Notes under the pieces: model-generated
Database searches by the model: none
The model's input: only the letters and a program-made list of their open reading frames with translations
Told to the model about the DNA's origin: nothing
Origin: Methanoculleus sp. UBA430
GTDB lineage: Archaea; Halobacteriota; Methanomicrobia; Methanomicrobiales; Methanoculleaceae
NCBI RefSeq assembly: GCF_002506585.1
Contig: NZ_DAXW01000002.1
Location: 1-64,000 of the forward strand
DNA: 64,000 nucleotides
Reading direction: 5' to 3'
Part shown: piece by piece, positions 40,965 to 49,282 of the stretch
Numbering within the stretch: the stretch's first letter is position 1
Layout of the letters: every line of letters begins with the position of its first letter
Position numbers and translations under genes: made by a program

Positions 40965-42203
40965 ATGGGAGATATCGTTCGGCAGGCGCCAGAGAAGGAT
41001 ACCGGTGAAGACATCTACCAGTATCTCCTGGAACGGATTACAAACCTCGAAAACCGAAACCTGGAGCTACGCGAGCAGTTCCGTCAGATGGAGTCCGAAA
41101 AACGATATATTGAGACCCAGAAGATCCGTTACGAGCGCGAGCTCAGAAAACTCAAGAGCGAGATCGAACAGCTCAGAAGCCCTCCTCTCGTGATCGGGAC
41201 CGTTACCGACGTTATCGACAACAGCCGGGTGATTGTGCGCAGCAGCGCAGGGCCACGATTTTTAGTCCGTACGTCACAACTTATCGACCCCGATCTCCTC
41301 AAACCGGGTGTGAGATGCACGCTCAACCAGCAGTCCCTGGCGATAGTGGATGTGCTCCCAACAAGCTACGACGCGCAGATCTACGGTATGGAACTGGTCG
41401 AGTCCCCGGAGGAGACTTACGGGAAGATCGGCGGCCTCGAACCGCAGATAGAAGAGGTCAGGGAAGCTGTCGAGCTCCCCCTGACAAAGCCGCAACTCTT
41501 TGAGAAGGTCGGCATCTCCCCGCCGAAGGGCGTGCTGCTCTACGGCCCGCCCGGCACGGGAAAGACGCTCCTCGCCCGGGCGGTGGCCCACCAGACGAAC
41601 GCACACTTCCTCCGCGTGGTGGGCTCGGAGCTGGTGCAGAAGTACATCGGCGAGGGGGCCCGCCTGGTCCGGGAGCTCTTCGACCTCGCGAAGCAGAAGT
41701 CGCCGTCAATCATCTTCATCGACGAGATCGATGCGATAGGTGCACACCGGAACGACTCGACGACCTCCGGGGACCGGGAGGTCCAGAGGACGCTGATGCA
41801 GCTCCTCGCGGAGATGGACGGTTTTGACAACCGCGGGGACGTCAAGATCATCGCCGCCACGAACCGGATCGATATCCTCGACCGCGCCCTCCTCCGCCCG
41901 GGCCGGTTCGACCGGATGATCGAGATACCGCTCCCCGACCACGCAGGAAGGCTTGCGATCCTGCAGATCCATACCCTGCACATGAACCTTGACAAGGACG
42001 TCAACCTCTCGGAGGTCTCCCGGCTCACCGAGGGGAAGAACGGCGCCGACCTCCGGGCAATATGTATGGAAGCGGGCATGTTCGCCATCAGGATGGAACG
42101 CGACGCCGTCAACAGCGACGACTTCATGAAGGCAATCGACAAACTCTCGGTGGACTTCGACCGCCACCACTTCCACACGACCTTCGGCGAGATGTTCGCC
42201 TGA
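40965..42203 (+). CDS. pan: Proteasome-activating nucleotidase, paralog 1
   Basis: A 412-residue AAA+ ATPase that unfolds substrates for the 20S proteasome. N-terminal coiled coil (about 15-70), OB domain (about 75-135), then AAA module: Walker A LLYGPPGTGKTLLARA, pore loop KYIGEGARLV, Walker B IIFIDEIDAIG, sensor 1 IIAATNR, Arg finger RPGRFDRM. The C-terminus is GEMFA, so the gate-opening HbYX position reads M-F-A, a variant with Phe. GAGGAG precedes the ATG. A second PAN with different tail is at 47070-48242. Confidence 0.95.
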   Translation: MGDIVRQAPEKDTGEDIYQYLLERITNLENRNLELREQFRQMESEKRYIETQKIRYERELRKLKSEIEQLRSPPLVIGTVTDVIDNSRVIVRSSAGPRFLVRTSQLIDPDLLKPGVRCTLNQQSLAIVDVLPTSYDAQIYGMELVESPEETYGKIGGLEPQIEEVREAVELPLTKPQLFEKVGISPPKGVLLYGPPGTGKTLLARAVAHQTNAHFLRVVGSELVQKYIGEGARLVRELFDLAKQKSPSIIFIDEIDAIGAHRNDSTTSGDREVQRTLMQLLAEMDGFDNRGDVKIIAATNRIDILDRALLRPGRFDRMIEIPLPDHAGRLAILQIHTLHMNLDKDVNLSEVSRLTEGKNGADLRAICMEAGMFAIRMERDAVNSDDFMKAIDKLSVDFDRHHFHTTFGEMFA

Positions 42204-42449
42204 AGGGCGTTTCCTTTTTTGCGCACGTCGTGTTGAATCCGGTGAGGAGACACCCGGCAAAGTTTCTCTCAGAACTGGGGCTCATAATCGAGCGATACGC
42301 TCTGGCCGTCGCGATCAATCCCTCAGAGATGCAGTATCTCGCCTGATGCAATCCCTTTTTTCTGTTAAAGCGGCTGCCCTACGCGATACGAGTCCTGACG
42401 GGGCTGATGGTCCGACACCCGGGTGGCGCTATGGGTGAGCCGCACCCGT

Positions 42450-43655
42450 TTACAAACCGGGCAGCATGACGATCACGCCTTCCGGGCAGACGTGGGAACA
42501 GAGGCTGCACCCGTCGCACCGATCTCTCTCGATCGCGACGCGCTGGTCGACTATCGATACCGCATGGTATCCCCCGTCGCGGCAGGCCGTCACGCACCGG
42601 CCGCAGGATATGCACCGCTCGGGGAATCCTACGGCTGCAAACCGGTAAATGCTCCTCGATAAGGATGCATGTGTCCCGATGCGGGGGAGGGCGCGGCCCC
42701 TGAGTGCCCCGACTCCCGCAAACTGCTTCTCTGCAAGGTATCCCGACAGACCTCTATCCATCTCACGGACGATCCCTGCCCCTTCCCACATCACCGCCGT
42801 ACATACCTGGACCGCCGACGCCCCGGCCGCTATGTACTCGGCAGCGTCCTGCCACCGGGAGATGCCGCCGATCCCCATGAGAGGGACCGGGAGCTCCCGG
42901 GCAATCTGCGAGATCACCTTTAGGCCGATCGGCTTCACCGCGGGCCCCGAGTACCCGCCGTAGGTGCTCGCCCCGGCAACCGAGGGGCGCGGTTCGAGCG
43001 TATCGAGGTCGATGCCCATGAGGCACTGGACCGTGTTGATGGCCGAGAGGATATCGGCCCCGGCGTCGACCGCGGCCGCGGCAACCGGCATGATATCCGT
43101 CACGTTGGGGGTGAGCTTGACGATCAGGGGAACCGCGGCGACCTTCCGCACCGCCCGGGTCACCTCGCGGACCAGGTCGGCGTGCTGCCCGATGGCCGCA
43201 CCGACCCCCCGCTCCGGCATCCCGTGGGGACAGGAGACGTTCAGCTCGATCGCATCCGCCCCGGCGTCCTGCACGGTGCAGGCGAACTCCTGCCATTCTT
43301 CCGGATCGGGCGAGGCCATGATGCTCGCAACGAGGACCCTGTCCGGGTACTCCCTCCGAATGGCGGCGATCTCCCCGGACCAGTAGGACTCATCCTTCCT
43401 GCTTAAGAGTTCGATGTTCTCAAAGCCGAGGAGTCCAGAACTCTCGTCTTTCCAGGCTGCAAAACGGGGTGAAACATCCTGGATCTCCATCGCATCCGGG
43501 ACGATGGTCTTCGTGACCGCACCCGCCCAGCCGAGCCGGAACGCGCGCCGGATCTGCTCGCCCGATGCGGTCGGCGGACCCGAGGCGAGCAGGAACGGGT
43601 TCTTGAGCGTAAGCGGACCTACGGTGGTTTCGAGGGAGAGATCGGGTACGGACAT
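42450..43655 (-). CDS. PreA-like dihydropyrimidine dehydrogenase with ferredoxin domain
   Basis: A 401-residue FMN barrel protein fused to a 2x[4Fe-4S] ferredoxin. The barrel (1-300) has NPFLLASGPPTASGEQIRRA and ELNVSCPHGMPERGVG, retaining the cysteine that protonates pyrimidine in dihydropyrimidine dehydrogenase, plus AKLTPNV-like IVKLTPNVTD. The ferredoxin (about 340-401) has CISCGRCVTAC and CDGCSLCSHVCP. Pyrimidine reduction with ferredoxin or an NAD-linked PreT partner is the family role, but neither PreT nor hydantoinase is nearby, so the physiological reaction is open. Start ATG 43655. Confidence 0.87.
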   Translation of the reverse strand: MSVPDLSLETTVGPLTLKNPFLLASGPPTASGEQIRRAFRLGWAGAVTKTIVPDAMEIQDVSPRFAAWKDESSGLLGFENIELLSRKDESYWSGEIAAIRREYPDRVLVASIMASPDPEEWQEFACTVQDAGADAIELNVSCPHGMPERGVGAAIGQHADLVREVTRAVRKVAAVPLIVKLTPNVTDIMPVAAAAVDAGADILSAINTVQCLMGIDLDTLEPRPSVAGASTYGGYSGPAVKPIGLKVISQIARELPVPLMGIGGISRWQDAAEYIAAGASAVQVCTAVMWEGAGIVREMDRGLSGYLAEKQFAGVGALRGRALPRIGTHASLSRSIYRFAAVGFPERCISCGRCVTACRDGGYHAVSIVDQRVAIERDRCDGCSLCSHVCPEGVIVMLPGL

Positions 43656-43807
43656 GGATTTTTCCTCATCTGAAGTGTGCTGGAGTTCCTTATGGACGTT
43701 ATTATCCGGCAGGGTTCTTCCCCGTCCCATGTTCACCATTCGTCGCCACCTCGTAGAGCCCCGAAACAATAACGGGCTCATACGAAGTGGAGCCGGGCGA
43801 TTTATCT

Positions 43808-43860
43808 TCCGGGGTTGAAGGGGCGGAGCGAGAAGACCCCGGCCTGAAGGCCGGGGATGA
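43808..43860 (+). repeat. Hairpin block before tnpB, copy 2
   Basis: CCGGGGTT, AAGGGG and a perfect 8-bp hairpin (43837-43844 with 43849-43856, loop TGAA) ending GGGGATGAA, the same order as 8-60. It lies 76 nt before tnpB at 43936. It may be the left end of the element or an extra guide-like RNA. Confidence 0.55.
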
Positions 43861-43935
43861 AAGCGGAGCCTCTTCGTCATATTCCCGACGAATTACCTGA
43901 AAATAGATATTATTATAAAGACACGTAATACTTGT

Positions 43936-45330
43936 ATGCTTCAAGCCTACAAGTATCGGATGTATCCCAACCGGGAGCAGGTTGCATCCCTCCTGCAGCA
44001 CATCCATGCCTGTCGGTTTGTGTATAACTCTTCTCTGGAACAAAAGATCCGGGCATACGAACAGGAAGGTCAAAAACTCTCCTGCTTTGACCTGAACACC
44101 CGCCTTCCCGCCTTCAAGGAAGAGCATCCGTGGCTCAAGGAGGTCAACTCTCAATCACTCCAGAGTGCCAACAAGAACCTCGACAATGCCTTCACCCGGT
44201 TCTTCCGCGAGAAGAAAGGGTTTCCCCGGTTCAAGTCAAAGAAGAATCCGGTACAGTCCTTTCAGGTACCCCAGCATTACACCGTGGATTTCGAGCGAGG
44301 TCAGATCAAACTCCCGAAAATCGGTGAGGCCAAGACAACTCTCCACCGGACATTCACCGGGAAGATGAAGTATGCAACGGTCTCGGTGACTTCGACCGGG
44401 AAATGGTTCATCAGTATCCTCGTCGATGACGGGAAACCCGAACCCGCACCGGTACCGTTTGCTCTGGATACGACGCTCGGGATTGATGTTGGCCTGGCCG
44501 ATTTCGCCACCCTCTCGACCGGGGAGAAGGTTGAGAACCCCCGGTTCCTGAAAAACTCTCTCCAGCGCCTGAAGGTATTGCAGCAGCGAGTATCCCGGAA
44601 GGTAAAAGGATCGAAGAATCGGAAGAAGGCGATCCAGCAACTTGCCCGGTGCCACGAGAAGGTCGCCAACCAGCGGAACGAGTTCCTGCACAACCTCTCT
44701 AATCGAATCGTGAGCGAGAACCAAGCGATAGCAGTGGAATCGTTGAATGTCGCCGGTATGCAGAAGAACCATTGCCTTGCCCGGAGCATCTCCGATGCAT
44801 CGTGGAGCACGTTCTTCACGATGCTGGAGTACAAGTGCCGGAAGTACGGCAAGACGCTCCTGAAGATCGGGAGGTTTGAACCATCATCAAAGATATGCAG
44901 CACCTGTGGATACCTCAAGCGGGATCTCACCCTTTCGCATAGAGAATGGGTGTGTCCTGACTGCGGCACTCACCACGACCGCGACATCAACGCGGCGATC
45001 AATATCAAAAAATTCGCTCTCCAAGATCAGAATCTTGTTGGAGTAGCAGGTGTGGAACGCACCGTCGAGCCTGTGGACTCGCTCCCGATGGGGAGGAGAA
45101 TGAAGCAGGAAGCCCCGCCCGAGAGGCGCGGGGTAGTTCACACGCGGTTGAGGAAAAAACCTGCAGGGGCGGTAATGAGAAAGGGTATCGGAACGGGATA
45201 CACACGCGCGCAGCACACCCGGACTTTTCACAGCTCTCTCACTCCCGGAGAAGTATACTCATCATCAATGCATGGCCGGGGACCCGGCCGTGAACGTCTC
45301 TCTCAGTCCCGAACGACGCTCCGGGGTTAG
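43936..45330 (+). CDS. tnpB: TnpB RNA-guided nuclease with 3' overrun
   Basis: The frame codes 464 residues, of which about 399 belong to the element. Seen: start MLQAYKYRMYPNREQV, first RuvC aspartate LGIDVGLADFATLS, RuvC glutamate IAVESLNVAG, zinc finger CSTCGY and CPDCGTHHD, last RuvC aspartate in HDRDINAAINI. All catalytic residues are intact. The usual stop within the right-end GGGGTAG is out of frame by one base, so translation runs past the element into host DNA and ends at 45330, inside the 3' part of the opposite-strand GNAT gene. A TATA-like TTATTATAAAG (about 43910-43920) precedes the ATG. Confidence 0.88.
   Translation: MLQAYKYRMYPNREQVASLLQHIHACRFVYNSSLEQKIRAYEQEGQKLSCFDLNTRLPAFKEEHPWLKEVNSQSLQSANKNLDNAFTRFFREKKGFPRFKSKKNPVQSFQVPQHYTVDFERGQIKLPKIGEAKTTLHRTFTGKMKYATVSVTSTGKWFISILVDDGKPEPAPVPFALDTTLGIDVGLADFATLSTGEKVENPRFLKNSLQRLKVLQQRVSRKVKGSKNRKKAIQQLARCHEKVANQRNEFLHNLSNRIVSENQAIAVESLNVAGMQKNHCLARSISDASWSTFFTMLEYKCRKYGKTLLKIGRFEPSSKICSTCGYLKRDLTLSHREWVCPDCGTHHDRDINAAINIKKFALQDQNLVGVAGVERTVEPVDSLPMGRRMKQEAPPERRGVVHTRLRKKPAGAVMRKGIGTGYTRAQHTRTFHSSLTPGEVYSSSMHGRGPGRERLSQSRTTLRG
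45112..45141 (+). ncRNA. Right-end hairpin / guide-RNA scaffold of element 2
   Basis: The segment GCCCCGCC-GAGA-GGCGCGGGG can fold into a bulged hairpin, followed by GTAGTTCAC. It overlaps the 3' end of tnpB, where the guide RNA scaffold of TnpB systems is encoded. Flanking sequence from about 45142 would be the guide. Confidence 0.45.
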
Positions 45331-45876
45331 ATCGCTCGCGAGGAGGCCGAAGACCAGGCGATCGTAATATCCGTCCCCGGCATGCCAGTATTGCCGCTGG
45401 GTACCCTCGAGAACAAAGCCGCATCTCTCCATCACCCGCCGCGATGCCATGTTACCTGCGACGGTATCGCCGTTCAGCCGGTAACCGTCGAGCGCGGTGA
45501 ACGCGAAGAAGACCAGGAAGGTGCAGGCCAGGGTGCCGTAACCTCTTTTCCAGTAGGTATCGTCGAGTTGGTAACCGATCAGGAACGATCTCGGGCTGTA
45601 ATCGACCGGCAGAAGTGCGCACTGCCCGACAAAGTCCCCGGTGCGCTTCATTCTTACCGTGAACAGATGGTGATCCGGCGTTCTTCCCTCCGCAAGCGCT
45701 GCCTGCATCTCCTCGATCAGGGGGAGGAAATAGGAGCGGGTGGCCTCTTCTGTGTTCGGCCCGAAGAACATCCACCTGCAGACCGACGCCTTCGCGAGCA
45801 TCCGGGATATGTCGGGGAGGTCGTGCTCGGTACAGTAGGAGAACCTCAAATCCCCGCCGATCCAGCTCTGCTGCAT
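45265..45876 (-). CDS. GNAT acetyltransferase, RimJ/RimL type
   Basis: A 203-residue acetyltransferase of the RimJ/RimL-like GNAT group. Features: HDLPDISRMLAKASVCRW, GQCALLPVDYSPRSFLIGYQ, the acetyl-CoA region YWKRGYGTLACTFLVFFAF and the C-terminal NMASRRVMERCGFVLEGTQR. Substrate unknown. A TATA box CCTATATAGG centred 26 nt upstream makes ATG 45876 a leaderless start. The last 66 bp overlap the overrun of the tnpB frame on the other strand. Confidence 0.9.
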   Translation of the reverse strand: MQQSWIGGDLRFSYCTEHDLPDISRMLAKASVCRWMFFGPNTEEATRSYFLPLIEEMQAALAEGRTPDHHLFTVRMKRTGDFVGQCALLPVDYSPRSFLIGYQLDDTYWKRGYGTLACTFLVFFAFTALDGYRLNGDTVAGNMASRRVMERCGFVLEGTQRQYWHAGDGYYDRLVFGLLASDLTPERRSGLRETFTAGSPAMH

Positions 45877-45896
45877 GTATCAATCTTCGCCCTTTC

Positions 45897-45907
45897 CCTA
45901 TATAGGA
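45897..45907 (-). promoter_or_regulatory. TATA box of GNAT gene
   Basis: CCTATATAGG, nearly palindromic, centred about 26 nt from ATG 45876. Confidence 0.6.
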
Positions 45908-46051
45908 GGAGAGCGTTCTGCGATGAGGAGGGCATCCCGGCGGAAGAGCGGGAGCCCGAGCACCGATGGAATGCAAACGAATATCGTCTTTCCCGGAAAA
46001 GCGCCTTGGACGACTTCGCGAGTGTCGATACCCTCCTGAGGGGAACAGGCA

Positions 46052-46309
46052 ATGAAATGTTTTAACATATCTCTCGAACTCGATCCCGAATTTGAAGATG
46101 CCTGGCCTGGTAAAAGTGTCGCACCCTACAATCCGGGACGGTATCAGGACGTGCTTCCATCCGTAGACAGGGCTCTTGAACTTAATCCGGAGTATGCTGT
46201 GGTCTGGTGGATGAAGGGGGAGGTTCTGTCAAGTCCGGGCAAACCTGATGAGGCCGATCATTGTTACGCCAGGGCTCAGGAGATAAATCCGCGTTTTTCC
46301 AGAACTTAG
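46052..46309 (+). pseudogene. TPR protein fragment
   Basis: An 85-residue stretch with two TPR-like units (YQDVLPSVDRALELNPEYAV and DEADHCYARAQEINPRF). It is far shorter than functional TPR proteins and begins in the middle of a repeat (LELDPEFEDAW). A relic of a larger TPR protein like that at 49919-53113 is the simplest reading; a tiny functional TPR protein is possible. The 250 bp downstream hold no supported gene. Confidence 0.55.
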
Positions 46310-46559
46310 AGATCTGTTCAAACCCATTTCCAGGTCTTCACCTCTACCCTGCTGGGATTGGTGCTGGGCCCGGTTTGCCCCCGGGATCGGCCTTTTTCCT
46401 CGGCATGTCCCCCCCTGCAGTGGACCATGGTGGCTATTGCCTTTGGGGGAACGACTGGCCGAAGGGTGTGACTGCCGGGACGCGCGACGGTTCTAATGAA
46501 CCGGAGCACGAGCATCGCAGGTGCGCAGTCCGGTGACGCACAATTCCTGCCGTCCCGCT

Positions 46560-47003
46560 CTACCCGGCCGGGTACTCGTCTTCGGCGCACCAGACCTCGA
46601 GCATCGTATCGTCGGGCTCCGTCCGGTCGGCATACGCCTCCGGCGTCGTGCCCTCGTCCATCCATATGGTATCCGCCATGTGGTCCCCGGAGATCCGGTA
46701 AAGGCAACGGTACCGCCACGGGTGAGCGGGTTTCACGTCCCGCTCGTAGATCTGCCGGGCAAGCCCTGACGAGTAGAAGGTTCCTTCCTCAGGCTCGAAG
46801 AGGACTTCCTCGACGTAGCGCTGGATATACCACCGGAGTTCGGAGACGAGGGCAAGCGCACTCCCGAGCGACGCGGTCCGGATGCGTATGCCGTAGACCA
46901 GCCGATCAGGCTGGTAAAAACGAAGAGCTCCCCTGCTGGTCTCGGACTTGAGCAGGGTGGCGTAGAGGTCAACCCCCTCCGGCTGAATGAGGAGGACGTT
47001 CAT
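46560..47003 (-). CDS. Hypothetical protein, 147 residues (possibly DUF5804)
   Basis: A soluble protein starting MNVLLIQPEGVDLYATLLKS and ending EVWCAEDEYPAG. Segments GALRFYQPDRL, RIRTASLGSALALVSELRW and PEEGTFYSSGLARQIYERDV suggest an alpha/beta fold. It resembles uncharacterised proteins found mainly in Methanomicrobia, perhaps DUF5804, but I cannot verify that. No operon partner is visible; it is convergent with nothing and precedes PAN2 on the same strand by 66 bp downstream of PAN2's stop. Confidence 0.7.
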   Translation of the reverse strand: MNVLLIQPEGVDLYATLLKSETSRGALRFYQPDRLVYGIRIRTASLGSALALVSELRWYIQRYVEEVLFEPEEGTFYSSGLARQIYERDVKPAHPWRYRCLYRISGDHMADTIWMDEGTTPEAYADRTEPDDTMLEVWCAEDEYPAG

Positions 47004-47069
47004 TGCATACCTGATGGGCCGGAGAGAGCGATAAGAGTTCCTGAATGCTGGGGGATGGACGAATCCCCA

Positions 47070-48242
47070 TCAGAGATACATGCGGCTGTCGGGTATCGCC
47101 ACCTCGCGCTTCACCTTCTTGATCGCCGCGAGGAAGTCTGCCTGGTCGACGGCATCGGCGTCCCGCCGGATCGCCAACATCCCGGCCTCGCGGCAGACCG
47201 CCTGCAGTTCCGCACCGGTGGTGTTCCCGGCGAGTTCCGCTATCCCGGGCAAGTCCACATTCCCGGCAAGCGTCATCTTCGCGGTGTGGATCTTCAGGAT
47301 CTCGAGGCGTGCTCCGGCGTCGGGGAGCGGAACCGCGATGATCCGGTCGAACCGGCCCGGGCGGAGGAGGGCCGGGTCCAGCATATCGATGCGGTTCGTC
47401 GCCGCCATGATCCGGACGTTGCCGCGGTTCCCAAACCCGTCCATCTCGGCGAGCAGCTGCATCAGCGTTCTCTGGACCTCGGCGCTGCCGGAGGTCCCGT
47501 CATTGGTGCGCATGCTCCCGATCGCATCGATCTCGTCGATGAAGACGATCGCCGGAGCGCGTTCGCGGGCGAGGATAAAGAGTTCGCGCACGAGCTGCGC
47601 GCCCTCCCCGATGTATTTGTGGACGAGCTCGCTTCCGGACATCCTGATGAACCGTGCCTTCGACTGGCGCGCAACCGCCTTTGCGATGAGGGTCTTCCCG
47701 GTCCCCGGCGAGCCGTAGAGGAGGATGCCTTTCGGGGGCTCCACGCCTATGCGCTCGTAGATCTCGGGTTTCGTGAGCGGGTACTCGACCGCTTCCCTGA
47801 CCTCCTCGATCTCCTCTTTCAGGCCGCCGACCTGCTCGAACGTCACGTTCGGCTGTTCGTCGAGTTCCATGACCCTGACCCTCGAATCGTAGATATTGCC
47901 GATCGTCTTGACGATGGAGAGCGTATTGTTCACCGCCACTTTCATCCCTGGTTTGAGGGTGCGGTGGAGTTTTTCGTTGACTACAGTGACATATTCCTGG
48001 TTGTTACCCTGCTGCCGGAGATACACTTCGCCGTTCTCAAGCACATCGACCACAGCGGCAACAAACAACGGCACCTTCTTGAGCTGGCTGTTCTCTTTTC
48101 TGAGTTGAAGGAGTTCCTTTTCGAGCAACTCATTTTTAAGTTTGTAATCCAGGATCTGTGCCTTTAAATCCTGAACCTGGAGGGCAAGCATATCGTGTTC
48201 GCTGCCAGGAGTGCTGCCAATGGTTTCGTCCATGTTACTCAT
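47070..48242 (-). CDS. pan: Proteasome-activating nucleotidase, paralog 2
   Basis: A 390-residue PAN. Coiled coil about 16-55, OB domain about 57-112, AAA module with Walker A LLYGSPGTGKTLIAKA, pore loop KYIGEGAQLV, Walker B IVFIDEIDAIG, sensor 1 IMAATNR and RPGRFDRI. It ends DSRMYL, a canonical HbYX gate-opening tail (M-Y-L), unlike M-F-A in paralog 1. It also has GSPGTGKT where paralog 1 has GPPGTGKT. The start at 48242 lies about 25 nt from a palindromic TATA, implying leaderless expression. Two PANs with different tails suggest separate conditions or mixed rings. Confidence 0.95.
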   Translation of the reverse strand: MSNMDETIGSTPGSEHDMLALQVQDLKAQILDYKLKNELLEKELLQLRKENSQLKKVPLFVAAVVDVLENGEVYLRQQGNNQEYVTVVNEKLHRTLKPGMKVAVNNTLSIVKTIGNIYDSRVRVMELDEQPNVTFEQVGGLKEEIEEVREAVEYPLTKPEIYERIGVEPPKGILLYGSPGTGKTLIAKAVARQSKARFIRMSGSELVHKYIGEGAQLVRELFILARERAPAIVFIDEIDAIGSMRTNDGTSGSAEVQRTLMQLLAEMDGFGNRGNVRIMAATNRIDMLDPALLRPGRFDRIIAVPLPDAGARLEILKIHTAKMTLAGNVDLPGIAELAGNTTGAELQAVCREAGMLAIRRDADAVDQADFLAAIKKVKREVAIPDSRMYL

Positions 48243-48258
48243 ATAGTTGGATCTCCAA

Positions 48259-48274
48259 CCACATTATAATGTGG
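48259..48274. promoter_or_regulatory. 16-bp palindromic TATA element
   Basis: CCACATTATAATGTGG is a perfect palindrome in the 43-bp gap between PAN2 (leftward) and the DUF126 gene (rightward). Its centre is about 25 nt from PAN2's ATG, suiting a leaderless start. The rightward gene's ATG is only about 20 nt away and uses GTGGTGG as ribosome site. The symmetry could also be an operator for a dimeric regulator. Confidence 0.5.
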
Positions 48275-48285
48275 TGGCAGTGAAG

Positions 48286-48675
48286 ATGCAGGGCAGAAGT
48301 ATATCCAGGGGTGTTGCGAGCGGGGACCTCCTCGTCTCGTCCGAACCCATATCATTCCTCTCGGGTGTGGACCCCGAGACCGGTACCGTCGTCGAGTGCG
48401 AGCATCCGCTCGAGGGTCAGTCCATCGCCGGGCGCGTTCTGGCGTTCCCGTATGGAAAGGGATCGACGGTCGGATCCTACGTGATCTACGCGTTAAAGCA
48501 GAACGGTTGTGCTCCTGCGGCGATCATCAACACGGAAGCCGAGCCCATCATCGCGGTCGGGGCGATCATCGCGGGGATCCCGATGGTCGACCGCCTCCCG
48601 CCGGAGTTCTCCAGTCTCGCCCCCGGCATCCGGGTGACGGTGAACGGGGATACGGGCGAGGTCTCCTCGGACTGA
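48286..48675 (+). CDS. Phosphomevalonate dehydratase small subunit (DUF126)
   Basis: A 129-residue swivel domain of the aconitase-X group (DUF126). Seen: MQGRSISRGVASGDLLVSS, then FPYGKGSTVGSYVIYALKQ, GCAPAAIINTEAEPIIAVGA and IPMVDRLPPE. In archaea this subunit joins a DUF521 large subunit to dehydrate 5-phosphomevalonate in the modified mevalonate pathway. The large subunit gene is not in this window. ATG 48286 was chosen over upstream in-frame starts because the domain begins here and GTGGTGG precedes it. Confidence 0.88.
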   Translation: MQGRSISRGVASGDLLVSSEPISFLSGVDPETGTVVECEHPLEGQSIAGRVLAFPYGKGSTVGSYVIYALKQNGCAPAAIINTEAEPIIAVGAIIAGIPMVDRLPPEFSSLAPGIRVTVNGDTGEVSSD

Positions 48676-48681
48676 GACCGC

Positions 48682-49122
48682 GTGAGGGCTGCTGTGGAGA
48701 CCTATTACGAGATCCTAAACATCTCCCCCGACGCCGCACCCGACGAGATCCGGGCGGCGTACAGGAACCTTGCGAAACAGTATCACCCGGACGTCAACCC
48801 GGACCCGGGTGCGAGCGAGCGGTTCATCGCCATCCAGCAGGCATACGAGACACTGATCGACCCGGACGCCCGGGCGCGCTACGACCTCGCCCTCCGGGGA
48901 GGTGCCAGTTTTGCACCGCATGACCCGTTCCGCAGCCAGGCGGCCGGGGAGAACGGGCAGACGGCGTGGGCGCCGGGGTTCTCGTGGCGAGGGGAGGTGC
49001 CCGTGTCCGGAATCGGCAGGCTTGGCCTTGCCCTCCTTCTCTTCTTCGGGGGCATCCTGATCGCTCTCATGCTCGCGCTCTCGCTCCTCTTCCGCGTTGC
49101 CGCGGGCGGCAAGCGGCAGTAG
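48682..49122 (+). CDS. J-domain protein with C-terminal membrane segment
   Basis: A 146-residue protein. An N-terminal J domain (about 8-72) has YYEILNISPDAAPDEIRAAY, the HPD signature in QYHPDVNPDPGAS and AYETLIDPDARARYDLALRG. A glycine/serine linker leads to one hydrophobic segment (about 112-137, LGLALLLFFGGILIALMLAL). It likely brings Hsp70 (DnaK) activity to the membrane. The zinc-finger and substrate domains of true DnaJ are absent. GTG 48682 follows the DUF126 stop by 6 nt, so the two are probably co-transcribed. Confidence 0.9.
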   Translation: MRAAVETYYEILNISPDAAPDEIRAAYRNLAKQYHPDVNPDPGASERFIAIQQAYETLIDPDARARYDLALRGGASFAPHDPFRSQAAGENGQTAWAPGFSWRGEVPVSGIGRLGLALLLFFGGILIALMLALSLLFRVAAGGKRQ

Positions 49123-49282
49123 TTCCCGCTCCCCGGAGGAGTCCCGGGGATACCCTGTCGCAGGTTCGGGAGAGTGAGGAGCCCCCGGCCTCCGGCTCCC
49201 GTATTCACGGAAACCTTATCTGGTGGAACCTCCCTCACCGGGTTATTGCGCAGGGTGATCACCCTGGGTGAGCGTGATCCGT

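Larger units (their letters stand above)
43808..45141 (+). mobile_element. IS200/IS605-type tnpB-only element, near intact
   Basis: It holds one uninterrupted tnpB frame, a left hairpin block, and a right-end hairpin (45112-45134) followed by GTAGTTCAC, a right-end string common in this IS family. There is no tnpA. The 3' boundary is set by the hairpin and conserved tail; the 5' boundary is less certain. Confidence 0.65.

Noticed and set aside
42230..42346. A 38-codon GTG ORF after PAN1 (ends NPSEMQYLA)
   Set aside because: Protein-like composition but no ribosome site or TATA box; not supported enough to list.
46310..46559. Possible membrane-protein remnant
   Set aside because: Short hydrophobic reading frames only; no family resemblance or start signal.
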